A stretch of DNA of 64,000 nt from Rotaria socialis (GCA_905331475.1 CAJNYU010000523.1:1-64000); one strand, 5' to 3'. Shown: positions 24,604 to 37,402, counted from the stretch's first letter. Program-made: numbers and translations. Notes: a model not told the origin generated them from the sequence alone.

Positions 24604-25335
24604 TAATATGAACAAGACTTTCAGCGCAAACATGCTTAATCGAATCTTTTTAGTCACTTGCATCTCCAAATAACGAATCAATGAAAACGAACCTATAAAA
24701 CCTGTTGCACCAGTGCAGTAAGCCTTATTAGCATCGGAATATTCGTCAACCCATGTTTTCATTGTTACTTTTATCAATAATCGGTTGGTAACCATTGCGC
24801 AAAAGCTGATGAAAATCCAAAACCATGTTCTCCTGGAACATTTAACGATTTAAATAGCCAAACATCTTGTGCACCATGTGCTGATGGTAATTACAGTGCC
24901 TATCCAGGTGCTGTGGCATGTGATTTGTGTCCAATCGGTAGTTATGGTGATGAAAAAATGAAGCACCAAAACTATGTCCAGCTGGATCTTTCTGTCTGGA
25001 AGGACAAACAATGGGCACACCATGTCCAACTGGTTATCAGACAACAATGTGATCGGTGTCCCAGTGGATCATTTGCTGATGTCGCTGGTTTAGCTTATTG
25101 TATCACTTGTCCAGCTGGTTTCGTCTGTACGAATACTCGATCGGCACCAGTTGCATGCCCATCGAATGTAGCTAGAGGACAGACAGTATGTTCCTCGAAA
25201 TAAAAGAATTCTTTCAATGAATTAGTACAAAACAAATTTTAGTCGTGTTTCATTGATTCCTTTTAAATATATAATTTTCTAAGAAAGGAAGCTTTATAAT
25301 TATTTAATAACAGTTGGTGTTACTCAGAGACTCAA
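24604..25335 (+). pseudogene. Decayed partial copy of the GCC2/GCC3-like gene
   Basis: This matches the intact gene region 27577-29150 from the promoter to past the stop, with two internal deletions. The first joins ...ATAATCGGTTG to GTAACCATTG near 24785, removing the signal peptide and the first repeats; CGGTTG is present at both breakpoints in the intact copy. The second, near 25048, removes the end of exon 2, intron 2 and the start of exon 3. A one-base change near 24957 (GATGAAAAAATGAAG versus GATGAAAAAAGTGAAG) shifts the frame, and a repeat Cys is lost. The last frame, from the Cys-rich repeats to the SSK stop at 25203, is still readable. It is probably non-functional. Confidence 0.85.
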
Positions 25336-27576
25336 TGGCTATTTGTATTCAGGTAAATATTTCCCCCTGAAACGATATAGTTAGGAAAAAACAATTAGTT
25401 TAGACAAGAATCGATTGGTGGGAAGATAATTTCGATAATATTTGGTTCATAAAGTGATCTGATTATGTAAATCATTCTCAATAATTGTTTATTTTTTTGT
25501 GCAACTAACGTAATTCACCGAGCGCTTCGCTTAGATTCGAAATAATCCGAGCAAGCTTGTTCGAAGAGATACACGCTTTTCTAACTCGACTGAAAATTCT
25601 ACACGTTTAAAAAGAATAGAACAATTTATCACGCGTACTTTTTCGGAAGTAGGTAAAGACTGTTTAGGTCAAATTGACCAACTGCATTCTATACCGATGT
25701 TTAGAGTTTTCGATATGTTAATAGTTCATCATGGCACTGATGCAGTGATTCTGAATAAGAGAACGAATTAACCATGATAAATCTGCTCAAATCTCCATTC
25801 CCACATCTATACCACATCATCATGTCTGCTAGTTTAGGTGGAACCAAAATCTTGCATAGATGTTTATCGCATCTATAAGTGAGTTTGGTCTCCTGTTGGC
25901 TTGCATTATAAAGCGAAATAAAATTTAGAATGATTCTATGTTACTATTATCATCAGAATCTTTTATGAACTTTTACTGGACAGAAATATTTTGATTTGAT
26001 TGAGTTCGTTTAGATCTAAGTAATTTCACTGAAGTTTTACACTTTTTCAAGAATTAAATAGTGCTAATATTGCAAAGAAACCTATGATGAAGAAAAAAGA
26101 ATATAAGAAGACATATTTTTCGAAAATATTTGTCTGAAAGATTGTTCAGAAACTGAGAATATGAAGACCATATGAATTATTCATTGACAAATATTTTTCC
26201 ATGTTTCAATTTTCTAACATTGAGAAGAGTGTTCGTTGCAATCCAAAAGTATCGATCTGTCCCGACATTCTGTCTATTAGGAGAGCTGTCATAATATGTC
26301 TTTTTAGTCCTCGTCCGAAACTGTTTTGATATCATTTTTTTCTATCAAGATTTATCGCAATCTTTCAAAAGAGTTCCATTGATAAGATTTTTCTTATGTA
26401 TACTTTTCAGTTTATCGTTATGTATTGACGTTTCAAAAAGCACTTTCAAGTACCCATTTGTTTTCGAAATGGGATACTCACTTGAGTAAAGTATAATAAT
26501 CATCTGCAGATTTCCTCTGAGAGGCTCGACAAATTTTCTTAATTCAGACTGCTTGTATAGAATGGTAGAGAAAATAGTTTTTTTAGATTTTCTTTTTCCT
26601 CGTTTGTTATTCGTGTAATAAAAAGCAAAAAGTCGGTCGATTCAATATTTAAAATTTTGCTCAATCAAAATATAAAATATTGTATTTCTGAGTATTGTTT
26701 GTAATCATTTGTTTTAAACAAATATATTAGTTGACTTTTAATTTTTTTATATAAAATTGTATGATTTTAGAAATACACCAACTGTGTAAAAATCAGATTG
26801 AGCATATAATAATAGAAAACAAAAATCCGAAGAAAGTGATGCCAGTAAGTGAACTTTGATCTGAGCTAAAGATTAAAACAAAAGAAATGAGTCAGTCAAA
26901 TGGAAAACGAAAAGCATAAAAAAGATTAGTATACGATGAAAAAGAAATCGGTAGATTATCTGTTTTCGGTTTTCAAACTGCTATTTTACATGAACGTGGT
27001 GGCGACCGTTTGCATTTGACTGTCGACGGATTGATGTAGTTCTTATATCTTCCTACTCTCACTAGATTCATGTTTTAAACACCAGCAGCCATATCTACAT
27101 AAAACAAATTTCTAATTTAAATGATAACTCGTATTCTTATTATATTTCATCTAATATATCTACAATTTAGTTTTTCTTCTCATTTACCTAAACGTCATTA
27201 TTCGTAATTATCATTAATAAATTTAACTGAGAACAGCTATTCAAAGCAAAACCCCCTAAAACGAATATTTTTATGTCACAACAAGATTGGATTAGCCAGA
27301 AATATAAGATAAGAATAGGTCAACTTATAAGGCAAGTACAATCTTTTTTTTTCGTTTTCAGATTCAGACTTGATGTCAACAAACATTTTCAGATTTTCAA
27401 TGAAAATAAAGAGATAATCAACACAAATAGCTTATTCTATTGACTTATGATATAAGCCAAATGAATAGTGTCGTCACCGAAAAAAAAACATTTTATACCT
27501 TGACTCATTCCTGAAGGGGCTGCCATTGATTACCGTGAGAATAAGCACATACTAAGAACAAAAAAAACAACAAAAC
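25336..27576. other. Intergenic, one possible gene remnant
   Basis: Mostly non-coding. At 26887-27039 there is a coding-like remnant (separate entry). Otherwise I see nothing recognisable. Confidence 0.4.
26887..27039 (+). pseudogene. Possible gene fragment with in-frame stop
   Basis: The frame reads MSQSNGKRKA, then TAA, then KRLVYDEKEIGRLSVFGFQT and a further 21 codons to TAG. The second part has a protein-like composition (ILHERGGDRLHL) unlike random AT-rich sequence. I do not recognise the family. It could be an eroded gene or chance. Confidence 0.25.
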
Positions 27577-27722
27577 TATGAACAAACCTTATAACGAAAA
27601 CATTCTTATCTAATCTTTTTAGTCACTTTCATTTCCAAATAACGAATCAATGAAAAACGAGCCTATAAAACCTGTTGCACCAGTGCAGTAAGCCTTATTA
27701 GCATCGGAATATTCGTCAACCC

Positions 27723-29026
27723 ATGTTTTCGTTGTTACTTTTATCGATAATCGGTTGCACTTTACTGCAAGTAAATGCTCTCAACGTAGAAGATTGTCCT
27801 CAAGGACACTATTGTACTGCTGGTCGAGCAATCACGCCAATACCATGTCCCCCCGGAACATGGAGCAATGCTGGTGCATCTAAATGTGAAGCTTGTCCAA
27901 TAGGATACTATTCAACAAAAGGTGGAGCATCTTATTGTACTCAATGTGAACAAGGACATTTTTGTGAATCCGCTGATTTATCTCCACAACCTTGTCCATT
28001 GGGATTCTACAATAACAGATTGGGACAGATGGAATGCACTCCATGCGCTCCTGGTACTTATACACCAGCAACAGCTTCAGTACAATGTACAATATGTCCA
28101 GCTGGATCATCTTGTACTAATGCTGCTGTATTGCCAGAAAAATGTCCACTAGGTATATATATATATATATAATTCACATCGTATATTGAATGAAAATCAT
28201 ACACAGCTTGTATTCGTCCATTGCAAAAGTCACGGGTCAAATCTTCATCCATCATCTTTAATCTAGTGACGAGCAAACGCCTACTTTTCCGCATCGATTT
28301 CGAGACGTTCTCTATGGTCAAAATACACTTCTCTCATTTTTATAGGTCACTACAGTTCTGCTGGTCAAATATCATGTAAAGCATGTTCTGCTGGTAGTTA
28401 TGCAACTGAGAATGGTTCAGCCAAATGTAATATTTGTCCGGTTGGTAACCATTGCGCAAAAGCTGATGAAAATCCAAAACCATGTTCTCCTGGAACATTT
28501 AACGATTTAAATGGCCAGGTATCTTGTGCAGCATGTGCTGATGGTAATTACAGTGCCTATCCAGGTGCTGTGGTATGTGATTTATGTCCAATCGGTAGTT
28601 ATTGTGATGAAAAAAGTGAAGCACCAAAACCATGTCCAGCTGGATCTTTCTGTTTGGAAGGACAAATAATGGGCACACCATGTCCAACTGGTTATCAGAC
28701 AACATTAACAGGGCAAAGTTATTGCAGAATCTGTTCACCTGGTAGGTTTAAAGTGTACACGAAGATAAATTGTGAATGAGTTGTATTTAGGTCATTATTG
28801 TCCAAATCCTGCTGGAAATCCTATTCTCTGTCAACCAGGTTTTGCCAATGATAAGCATGGTCGTGTGGAATGTGACCGGTGTCCGAGTGGATCATTTGCT
28901 GATGTCGCTGGTTTAGCTTATTGTATCACTTGTCCAGCTGGTTTCGTCTGTACGAATACTCGATCGGCACCAGTTGCATGCCCATCGAATGTAGCTAGAG
29001 GACAGACAGTATGTTCCTCGAAATAA
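27723..29026 (+). CDS. Secreted Cys-rich GCC2/GCC3 (ephrin-receptor-like) repeat protein
   Basis: Three exons, 27723-28152, 28346-28741 and 28791-29026, with phase-1 introns (G|GT junctions) that each fall in a repeat GHYC/GHYS motif, give 353 aa. Residues 1-19 (MFSLLLLSIIGCTLLQVNA) are a signal peptide. The rest is a tandem array of roughly 50-residue Cys-rich repeats with CPxGxYC, CxxCPxGxY and PCPxG patterns, typical of GCC2/GCC3 or ephrin-receptor-like domains in secreted and egg-coat or lectin-like animal proteins. There is no transmembrane segment at the end (VCSSK stop), so it is probably secreted. A partial copy lies 2.5 kb upstream. The (AT)n directly after the first donor (28153-28170) is the start of intron 1. 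Confidence 0.85.
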
Positions 29027-29768
29027 AAGAATTCTTTCAATGAATTAGTACAAAACAAATTTTAGTCGTGTTTCATTGATTCCTTTTAAATATATAATTT
29101 TCTAAGAAAGGAAGCTTTATAGTTATTTAATAACAGTTGGTGTTACTCAGAGACCGCTGGTTTCTTTATTGATTAAATATATTCTAGAAAAATGATTCTA
29201 TGATACAGGTGAATAAAACAATTGTGTCTTGATAAATCTACCTCTTAGCATTGGTATATTGAGAATCAAAGTTACAAATAATTAGGTCTCTGAGTATAGG
29301 AATCGGCAATGACTACTACTTTGCATGAAAAACACTATGTGGATAACTATTAAAGTTATTCAATTGATGAGATAATCATGGTGATGAAGCCAGTAGTAAG
29401 AGAAATAAATGTATTGTACCGTTACACTGGAACTTTGTCTTCAAGAAAACATTTTCTCTAACAAACTGCAGTTTGTATCCAAAAAAAGAAAATATTTCTT
29501 TTATAATAACCTCATCAAAATCAATATCTGATAATTATATATTGCGTAATTTTTTCTTGTTTGTTAATAGTTACACAAAAAAGAAAAGATAATAAATATC
29601 CAAGCAGGTAAAGAAAACCATTAGAATAATAAATATAGTGGAAGACAAAAAGATATACAAAAAGAAAAACTTCAGCAATTATTCAATCAATCATCGAATG
29701 ATGCGAGAAAATAAATATAGAAATATTTAAGATGCGAAAGAACTAATAGTATCACACAAATAATTTTC
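29027..29768. other. Convergent intergenic region
   Basis: Lies between the Cys-rich gene and the 3' end of the XMAP215-like gene. The first 120 bases are shared with the pseudogene copy at 25204-25335. There are no other features. Confidence 0.45.
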
Positions 29769-32700
29769 TTAAGTTAATGATTTCTTGACAATACTACTTA
29801 TAGGTATTGCTCGTATAGGTATACGACTTTTTCCATTATTAGTTGATGGATTTGGTGATGATATAACATCATTTGAAACTGATCGAAGTATTTTCATTGT
29901 TGTCGATGATGTTGGTGTTTCTGGGCGCGTACATGGTATTGATGTTTGTGTATTTGTACTACTTAATGATGATGTTGAACCGTTCGTTGATGTTGATTGA
30001 CGTTGTAGATTTGATGTTGATGATGAAAGTGTTGAACCAAATGATGAACGTCGATTTGTTGATACTGGAGGTTTAGCTCGAATTTTTGTTGTTGAAGTTT
30101 GAACAATGGGTACTAAACGTTGTGTATTCGTTGTTGTTATTGTTGGTGGCGATAGTGTTGATTTTGTTGGTGGAGCAGTAGCTGGTCGAGCTTTTGGAAG
30201 AGTTAATTTTATATTTGATGTAGATGTATTTGCAACTGTTGGTTTACTTCGTGATGAAGCAACACGAGGTGCTGTAGTCGTTATTGATGCAGCGGTCTAT
30301 AACACAAATAAAAATGTAATTTTGTAAAGATAGATTGAAAATCTACTTTGGGTGGCCGTGCTTCTTTTTTCTTATCTTCTAATAATTCGTTTTTTGTCGG
30401 CGAAGCAGGAGGAGGAGGAGTAGGAGGTTTAGCTATTACTACTATCGGCTTTTTCTTGATTACGACAGATGGTTTTGATTGTGTTGGTTCTTCATCGTGT
30501 TTATCAACAGTTACTTGTATGTTTGTCGGTTTCTGTTTTATTATTATTATTGGGCTGACAGGTGAACTACTAGCCCCATTGATCATACTTACAGGAGCAG
30601 TCGAACGGGGTTCACCTCGAAGATTTAATAGAACTGATTTTTCGGCATATTCTTTAATCTGAGAAGAAAAAAACATTCAAAATCAGATTTAATGTTAGTT
30701 AAATCAATTGCTGACTTTATTTAATTTTAATTCATCCATATCAGCTAAATTGGGAAGAATATGTTTTTCACCAAGACATTTCCATAACATACCAAGACAT
30801 TCAAATGCGCTCTCGCGTACAGATTGATCAGCTTCTCCTGTATTCTGAAATTCAACAAAACATATCACAGTTTACCATCAAAATCAGTTCGTTGATATCT
30901 ACTTTTATTAATGATACTAAATATATTTTTAATATTTTCTTTGATAATGTTGCTTGCGTTGCCATAGAAAAACATTTGGTAAAAAATTGATGTGTACTCT
31001 GGCGAACAATAGGTGTTTTATGAGCGAGTAAAACTACAGCTATTTCAGACAATTGTTCAAGATTAGTCTAAATAAAACAAACTTAAATAATCATTGAAAT
31101 ATTCAGTCGAAAACATAACTGAAACGAATCTCAATGATTTCAAAGTATATTTTTCTGGCACCGCAGACAAGCGGGATTTCTTATTATAATGGGAGGGTGA
31201 TGATTATCACTGTATAATCAGGTAAAAAAGAATGCATTAAAAAGTGAAATCTCTATAGTTTTTCTGAGTATTGATTTTTCTTTTATTTTGAATAATGAAT
31301 TGAAGTCAATATTGTTGAAAAATAGCGACGATAAGAATCGAAATGTTAAGTTGTGTGTAAACTTTAAAAAGTCATGAGAAACTTCTTGATACGATTAATA
31401 CCTTGTTGTTATTCAGTTACTTTCATTCATTTTAATTTCTTATTGAATTAGTATTCTCTTGAAATCACCGATAGGTTTTTCATCAATTCAAAATATAACA
31501 CGTTTATTACTACGGATACACTGTGCAGATTGAAAATTCTATCACGTACGTATAAAATAAAAGAATATGGTTCAGATCACTACAAATACTGTATGGAAAC
31601 AATATGCAACATAACTAATACTAATTTAGTATGCAATTTGGATAAGAATTCGTGAAATCTGTTAATTTTATATACCCTAAAAAGTTTTTGTTGTTATTTT
31701 TGACCATCTTCCCACAATGTTTACCACTGAAATGTGTAAATCAAATTAAAATTCTATGAAGTCAGTGGTTCTACCTAAATTATATGAATAGAAAATAAAG
31801 TACTTACTGCGGGATAAGCAGCTTCACATGCTTCACGGAAGACTTCAAGGATATTCGTTTTTTTCTCTCGACATCGATCAAGACAAACATCAATAGTCTA
31901 AATAGAAATCGTTAACTGTGTCGTCTTTATGAAATAAAAAACTATTTACGCCAAGTGCATAGTTTTTAAATGCTTTTCTTAAACCTTTCGCTAATGCTGT
32001 TAAACATTTTCCAGCAACAAGAACAACAGTTATATTACTATCTTTAGTAATGATCTATGCATAGAAAAGAACAATATAATAATGAAATTATTTCAATAAA
32101 TAGCATTTCTTTTTACCTTTTTTAATACTTTAACTAGTTCGGAATAATCACTATCTGGTTTTGGTTTAGGGTTTTGAGTCAGTAATGTCAATAGATCATC
32201 TAGAACTTCTTTTCGATCTTTCCATTGTTTAGACTCCTGATAAATATTCAAATAGAATTTATCGAAATTTTCATCTAATAAAAACATACAAGTTTCTCAA
32301 AAAAATCTTTCGATAATCGTTCAAGAATGTTGACTGGTTCGATCATTTCAAATGGATCTAAATCTTCTTGCACTACAAAAACAAATCAAAGAAACGATAT
32401 ATACATAAAATCTTCAATATGAAAATTATTTACTTTCAATATTAGTATCATCAACAACTATTGATGAAGCTGCAGCTGTGCCTTCTATTCTTTCTTTAAG
32501 ATCTTGTTGTGAGCGAAGAAAACGTGTTTGTCGAGGTTTATCAGCACCATTTAAATCTAACTTTTCGAATTCAGTTTGTAATTCTTGCATCTAAGTCAAT
32601 AAATATTTATTTTCTTGCATGCATTCAATAAATTGCATTTTTTTGTCTTAAGAACTATGCCGGTTTCGTTTAACAGAGTCATTCATATTGTTTATGAAAT

Positions 32701-33864
32701 CACATCTCAGTGGAAAACCAACTACCATGAGAGTATGATCGAAAAATTTTAATCAAATATAACAGTAAAAGAGTACAACTAAATATTTGACAGAGAAAAC
32801 AAATGTCTCTATCATCGATCTGATCCGGTATAATTTTTCACAATGATTTCAAATGTCGTATTTATGTTATCTTAACAAAATACCACGGAAATCTCTCTCC
32901 CTCTTGAGAAATCATTATGCAAGATAGAAATATGAATCTAGTTTTGTCTAAAAGAAAGTATAACTTATTTTGCAGATTTTATCGAGCAATTTTCTTTTCT
33001 CAAATGTCTCCTATATTCGATAGTTTAAATGAAGAATGAAAAAGAAATACTTGAATAGGTTTAACATTTTGTATCATTGGTGTTAGTGTTTGCTTTCCAA
33101 TCCATTTGTAAACCTCAACAAGTAATAATTTTGATTCGTCTCGTACAGTTTTATCTCTATCGTCGAGCAAAGGAATAACTTGTTTAAGAAATGGTTTTAT
33201 TGGAAGGATCTTTGACCCAAATACACTTCAAAATGTTAAATTTTAAAAGAACATACTCTATGAATACAAATATTTACTTACGATAAGCCTTTTCGAAGTA
33301 TTTCAAGGCACGCTTGAACAATTTTTGGCTGTTTATTTTCAAGACCTTTAACAAGTTCATCTTCAATTTCAATTTGTTTTTCTATTTCAATGTACATTAA
33401 TAAAATTTCAAATCCACGTTCTCTCATTTTTGAACGTGAATTTAAACATTTCGCTATTAAACCAGATGCAACATCGTTAACAACTCTATGATAGAAAATA
33501 AGATCAAAGATCTTAAGAGTGAGAGAGAAAGAAAATATATATTCGTACTTTCCGGCTACATTTGCTTCTTCAACAAAAGCAAATACAGCATCGAGTGCTT
33601 TCTCACGCGCATTTTCATTTGAATCAATGACAAACTTTTTCATAAGATTAACATATTTATTAAATTCAGGACTTTGATCAGAAGGTTGTGCACGAAAAAG
33701 TTTAATACATTCTTCATAACCAGTCATACGAGCCTTCCATGCCTATAACAAACAGTTCAATGTTCAGTCTTTAGGAATTTTTCTTCTAATACTTTATGCT
33801 GAACTTTTTGATCGGGTGGCAATTTTTGCCATTCATTGTCATCACTACCACCGACAGTTGCCAT
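29769..33864 (-). CDS. XMAP215/CKAP5-family protein with two TOG domains and SxIP tail
   Basis: Microtubule polymerase family. Thirteen exons: 33864-33793, 33742-33549, 33485-33282, 33225-33051, 32590-32434, 32372-32290, 32236-32117, 32054-31950, 31897-31808, 31067-30903, 30844-30716, 30658-30347 and 30296-29769. All phases close, giving 777 aa. Residues 1-215 are TOG1: EWQKLPPDQKVQHK at the start, then AWKARMTGYEECIKLF, MYIEIEK and DDRDKTVRDESK. After a short linker, TOG2 covers about residues 275-500 (FFEKLESKQWKDRKEVLDDL, TIVRQST-like helices, SVRESAFECLG). The rest is a long basic Ser/Thr/Pro-rich tail with no further TOG or coiled coil. It carries SRIP (759-762) in a basic context, a match to the EB1-binding SxIP motif. 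Vertebrate members have five TOGs and yeast Stu2 two. One donor (AAA|GTCAGC) is atypical but frame-consistent. A 740-bp intron (31068-31807) holds nothing recognisable. Confidence 0.88.
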
Positions 33865-35666
33865 CTAGAAACAAAAGATTATGAAAAGTAATCAAACATA
33901 ACTTTTCATAGGTATGCAAGGACGAATCGAGAACATAAACCGTTTAGATTTTTGTCACAAGAAAAAAGAGAACGAACAATCGACAGTTTGGTGGTTCAAT
34001 CAATTCGATTGAGTCATAAGCTACCATTCATTTGGCCAATCTGCTTTAAGTAGAAAGAGCTTCCTATATTCTTTTGAAAACAACTTAAAAACCTGTGGAA
34101 ATTAATCACTAAATGAATACTATACTGTATTTTTTAAGTTGATATTAAATTATATGTATATAGTAGGTGTCACTAGCTGATGAGCTGAAATAGTAGATAA
34201 ATCCATGCAGATATGAAGTTATTGATTTCAACGAATTTGACCTGTTGGAAAGGAATATAGGATGCGATGCCTTGTCAGCAGAAAAGTTTTAATCAATATG
34301 AACTGAAATTTTCTGTCAGTTTAAATAGTCTCCAATGGCACACCACGAAATTTATCCGAGTGTATCAATCAATTTGTAAAAGATTACCATAGCCGAGACA
34401 AATATCAATAGTTGATAAACAACCGTTTTGCATGAGACGCTTCATATTTTGACAAAGAGTTATAGCTCACAATTACAGAGTAATATAGGTATGATAGCAT
34501 ATAAAATCATAGATTGATAGATGAAGAAATGAGAAACACAAATTGAAACGAAACATGCAATTACAATTGTCCAATTCAAATTGGTTGACAACGTATGTGC
34601 GAAGCAATCAGTACAAGCTTTCCGTCTATAATTCACAGCTAATAATTTATTTAGTAATCGTTTTTTTTAAACAGCATAAAAGATAAAAAAGCATCATGGC
34701 TTTTGCTTATAGTTCTGATTCTTTTGTCTATATGTTAAACGAGAATTTTTGAGAGAATGATCGATAGACAAATGTACATACGAAAGAATCAAGAATAGAG
34801 AAGCTTATTCACTATATTGAATCAAAGGCTCAAAACATTGAACAAGCTGATGAACAGAAACGAATTAATCTTTCCTAACTTGCTTCTATTGTTTTACGAT
34901 TTATCGAAAAGTCTAGCAAATGTAATACACATAGGTAGATGTATTGTCTTGATTGTCGTTCGTTCGTTTCTTGTTCTATTTACAATATAGGGGATCATCT
35001 TATTTTTTTGTTTCGAAACATAGTATATAATCTTTTGGGTGAATTCTACTTCAGCAATGCTTTAGATTCACCCATTTACCTTATTTCAGATGTAAATCAC
35101 TTTGACATAGGCAAAATCACGTCGACGAATGCAAAAATATTCATAATAGTTTGCCTGTTCATATCATCTGTAAAAGCTTTTATTAACTAATCGATTTAGA
35201 TGAATTGATAGTCCTATATGAATACTATCGAGTGGAGCACATAGCCAATCTTTTTTTTCCAATCTTGTATGTGTCTCTCTCGATCTTATTTCGAATGTAA
35301 TCAATCTGTTTTTCAAAATTCAAAATTATCTTTCAACCGTCAGTGATCCCTTCAGCACTAAATTATTGTGCACGTAATATCGATAGAAGTAATTATTATC
35401 TACGTTTCAAAATAAAAACAAGGCCTTGAAACCTCACAATGTCCCTACTACATTGGCATACGAATTAAAAAACAGGTTGGCGCACACATTTTTGCCTCAG
35501 TCACTTTTTTAGTGCATTTTTTTCACATCCCTTGAAAAAAAAAACAATGAAAAGATAAGAAATGACAACGCCTAATCTTTTATAAAAGGTGTTAGTCCTG
35601 CGTGTGTTTATTCTTAACTTAGCGCACACCCCATTATTTTTTCTCTTTAGTCTTTCGACTCGTGCA
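33865..35666. other. Divergent intergenic region
   Basis: Separates the 5' ends of the XMAP215-like (-) and CGL-like (+) genes, so it probably holds both promoters. No gene is supported. A TTTTTTCTCTTTAG at 35637-35650, with no paired donor nearby, could be a trans-splice acceptor for the CGL-like gene. Confidence 0.4.
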
Positions 35667-37303
35667 ATGGATACTCAATGCATTCATCACGATGAAAATG
35701 GTATTAGTAATGACGACGCATATCTCTGGTTTACTGGTGTCGTACCACCAATATATTTATCAAATGGTGAAAAACCATCATTGAATCCAACTCGACAAGC
35801 ACTTGAGCAAATATTAACTAATTTGAATAAAGCAACACAACCAACATTAACATATGCATCGGGTTTAGCAGCTGTATCGTCAGTTTGTTTAACGTTATTA
35901 AAAAAGGGTGATCATGCTATTATTGTTGATGATGCCTATTCAGGAACAACGAACCTTTTCAAGTATGTAAAATTCATTTTTTTTAAATAAAAAGCAGATC
36001 TAGCTATTTTTTATTGTGTTTTTCTTATAGAGCATGTTTAAATCGTTTCTCGATTGAATCATCATTTGTTAATCTATCATTATCATTTTCAGCTGTAACA
36101 GAACATCTTCGTCCAAGTACTCGTATTGTTTGGCTTGAATCACCATCAAATCCATCGCTTCGTTTAGTCGATATTGATGCTATATCAACATTGGTTCATT
36201 CTTATGATTCGTCAATCGTAGTTGTAGTTGATAATACATTTGCTTCACCATTGAATCAATCACCACTTTTACTGGGTGCTGATATTTGTCATGCTTCTTT
36301 GACAAAATATATTAATGGTCATACAGATGTTATCGGCGGATGCTTATCAATGAGCCGAAGAGATTTATATGAAAAATTTTTATCGAGTCAATCTTTATTT
36401 CAAATGAATTTATCACCATTCGATTGTTATTTAGTTCGACGTGGTTTAACTACGCTTGCATTACGTATGCGACAACACATGAAAAATGCTTATCATGTAG
36501 CTCAATTTCTTGAACGGCATCCAGCTATTGAACGTGTCTTTTATCCAGCATTACCATCGCATCCACAACATGAAATATATAAAAAACAAGGTGGAGCATC
36601 GGGTATGTGCAGTTATGTACTAGTTAAAGATGCAGATGTGAAACAATTTCTTATGGCATTAAAATTATGTACAGTAGCAGTTAGTTTAGGTGGATGTGAA
36701 ACACTTCTTGAATCGCCAGCACTGATGACACATCGTTCAACACTTTATACAAATGAAACGAATGAGCAAATGTCAGAAAATTTGATTCGCATGTCAGTTG
36801 GCATCGAAAGTGTTCGAGATATAATCAATGATTTAGATCGAGCATTATATAAATCGATAAATCAAGAGCAAACTAACAATACCGGAATGGATAATGATGA
36901 TTGGGAGATAATTGAAGAAGCTAAACGTATTTCTCGTCGTTTACATCAACCTCGTCTACAAGAAGTAGCTTCTGTTATACTTACAAAATCTGGTCAAATG
37001 TATTCGGGTATTCATTTTGAATCGTCTCAATCATTCGCAACCGTATGTGGAGAAGTTAGTGCTATATCAACAATGGTTAATGATGGTCACCGAGATCTAG
37101 CAGTAATTGTAGCATTAAGAGGATTTGACGATGATAAAAATCGTTTTGAAATAATGAATCCATGTGGCAGATGTCGAGAATTAATTGGAGATTTTAATCC
37201 TGATGCACAAGTCATTGTAGGAACCATCGAGAAACCTTATCGAATGGCAATTAAGGATTTAATGCCATTGAAATCATGTTCTACCGTAAATGCAGCTGAC
37301 TAA
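35667..37303 (+). CDS. Cystathionine gamma-lyase-like / blasticidin-S-deaminase-like fusion
   Basis: Exon 1 is 35667-35962 and exon 2 is 36031-37303 (TTCAA|GTATGT ... TATAG|A), giving 522 aa. Residues 1-373 are a Cys/Met-metabolism PLP enzyme (transsulfuration lyase family). They have YASGLAA, DDAYSGT, VVVDNTFASP, the Schiff-base lysine K191 in SLTKYINGH, and LIRMSVG at the carboxylate-binding arginine. The N-terminal YSR motif that contacts the cofactor phosphate of the neighbouring subunit is missing: the segment reads YLSNGEKPSLNPTR, shortened by about ten residues. After a linker (374-389), residues 390-514 form a cytidine-deaminase-fold domain closest in pattern to blasticidin-S deaminase: VCGE (C438, E440) and NPCGRC (C477, C480), the full zinc site and catalytic Glu, then RELIGDFNPD and DLMPLK. 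Exon 2 is uninterrupted across the junction. A deaminase gained by horizontal transfer is plausible. The substrate of either half is unknown. Confidence 0.9.
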
Positions 37304-37402
37304 CATTGCTATTATTATTTTTTTGAATAGTTTTATAAAAATTGATTATACTTTTGACTTTGCTTTTTTTTTCTTCTAGATTATATTGATAAATAAGAGT
37401 CC

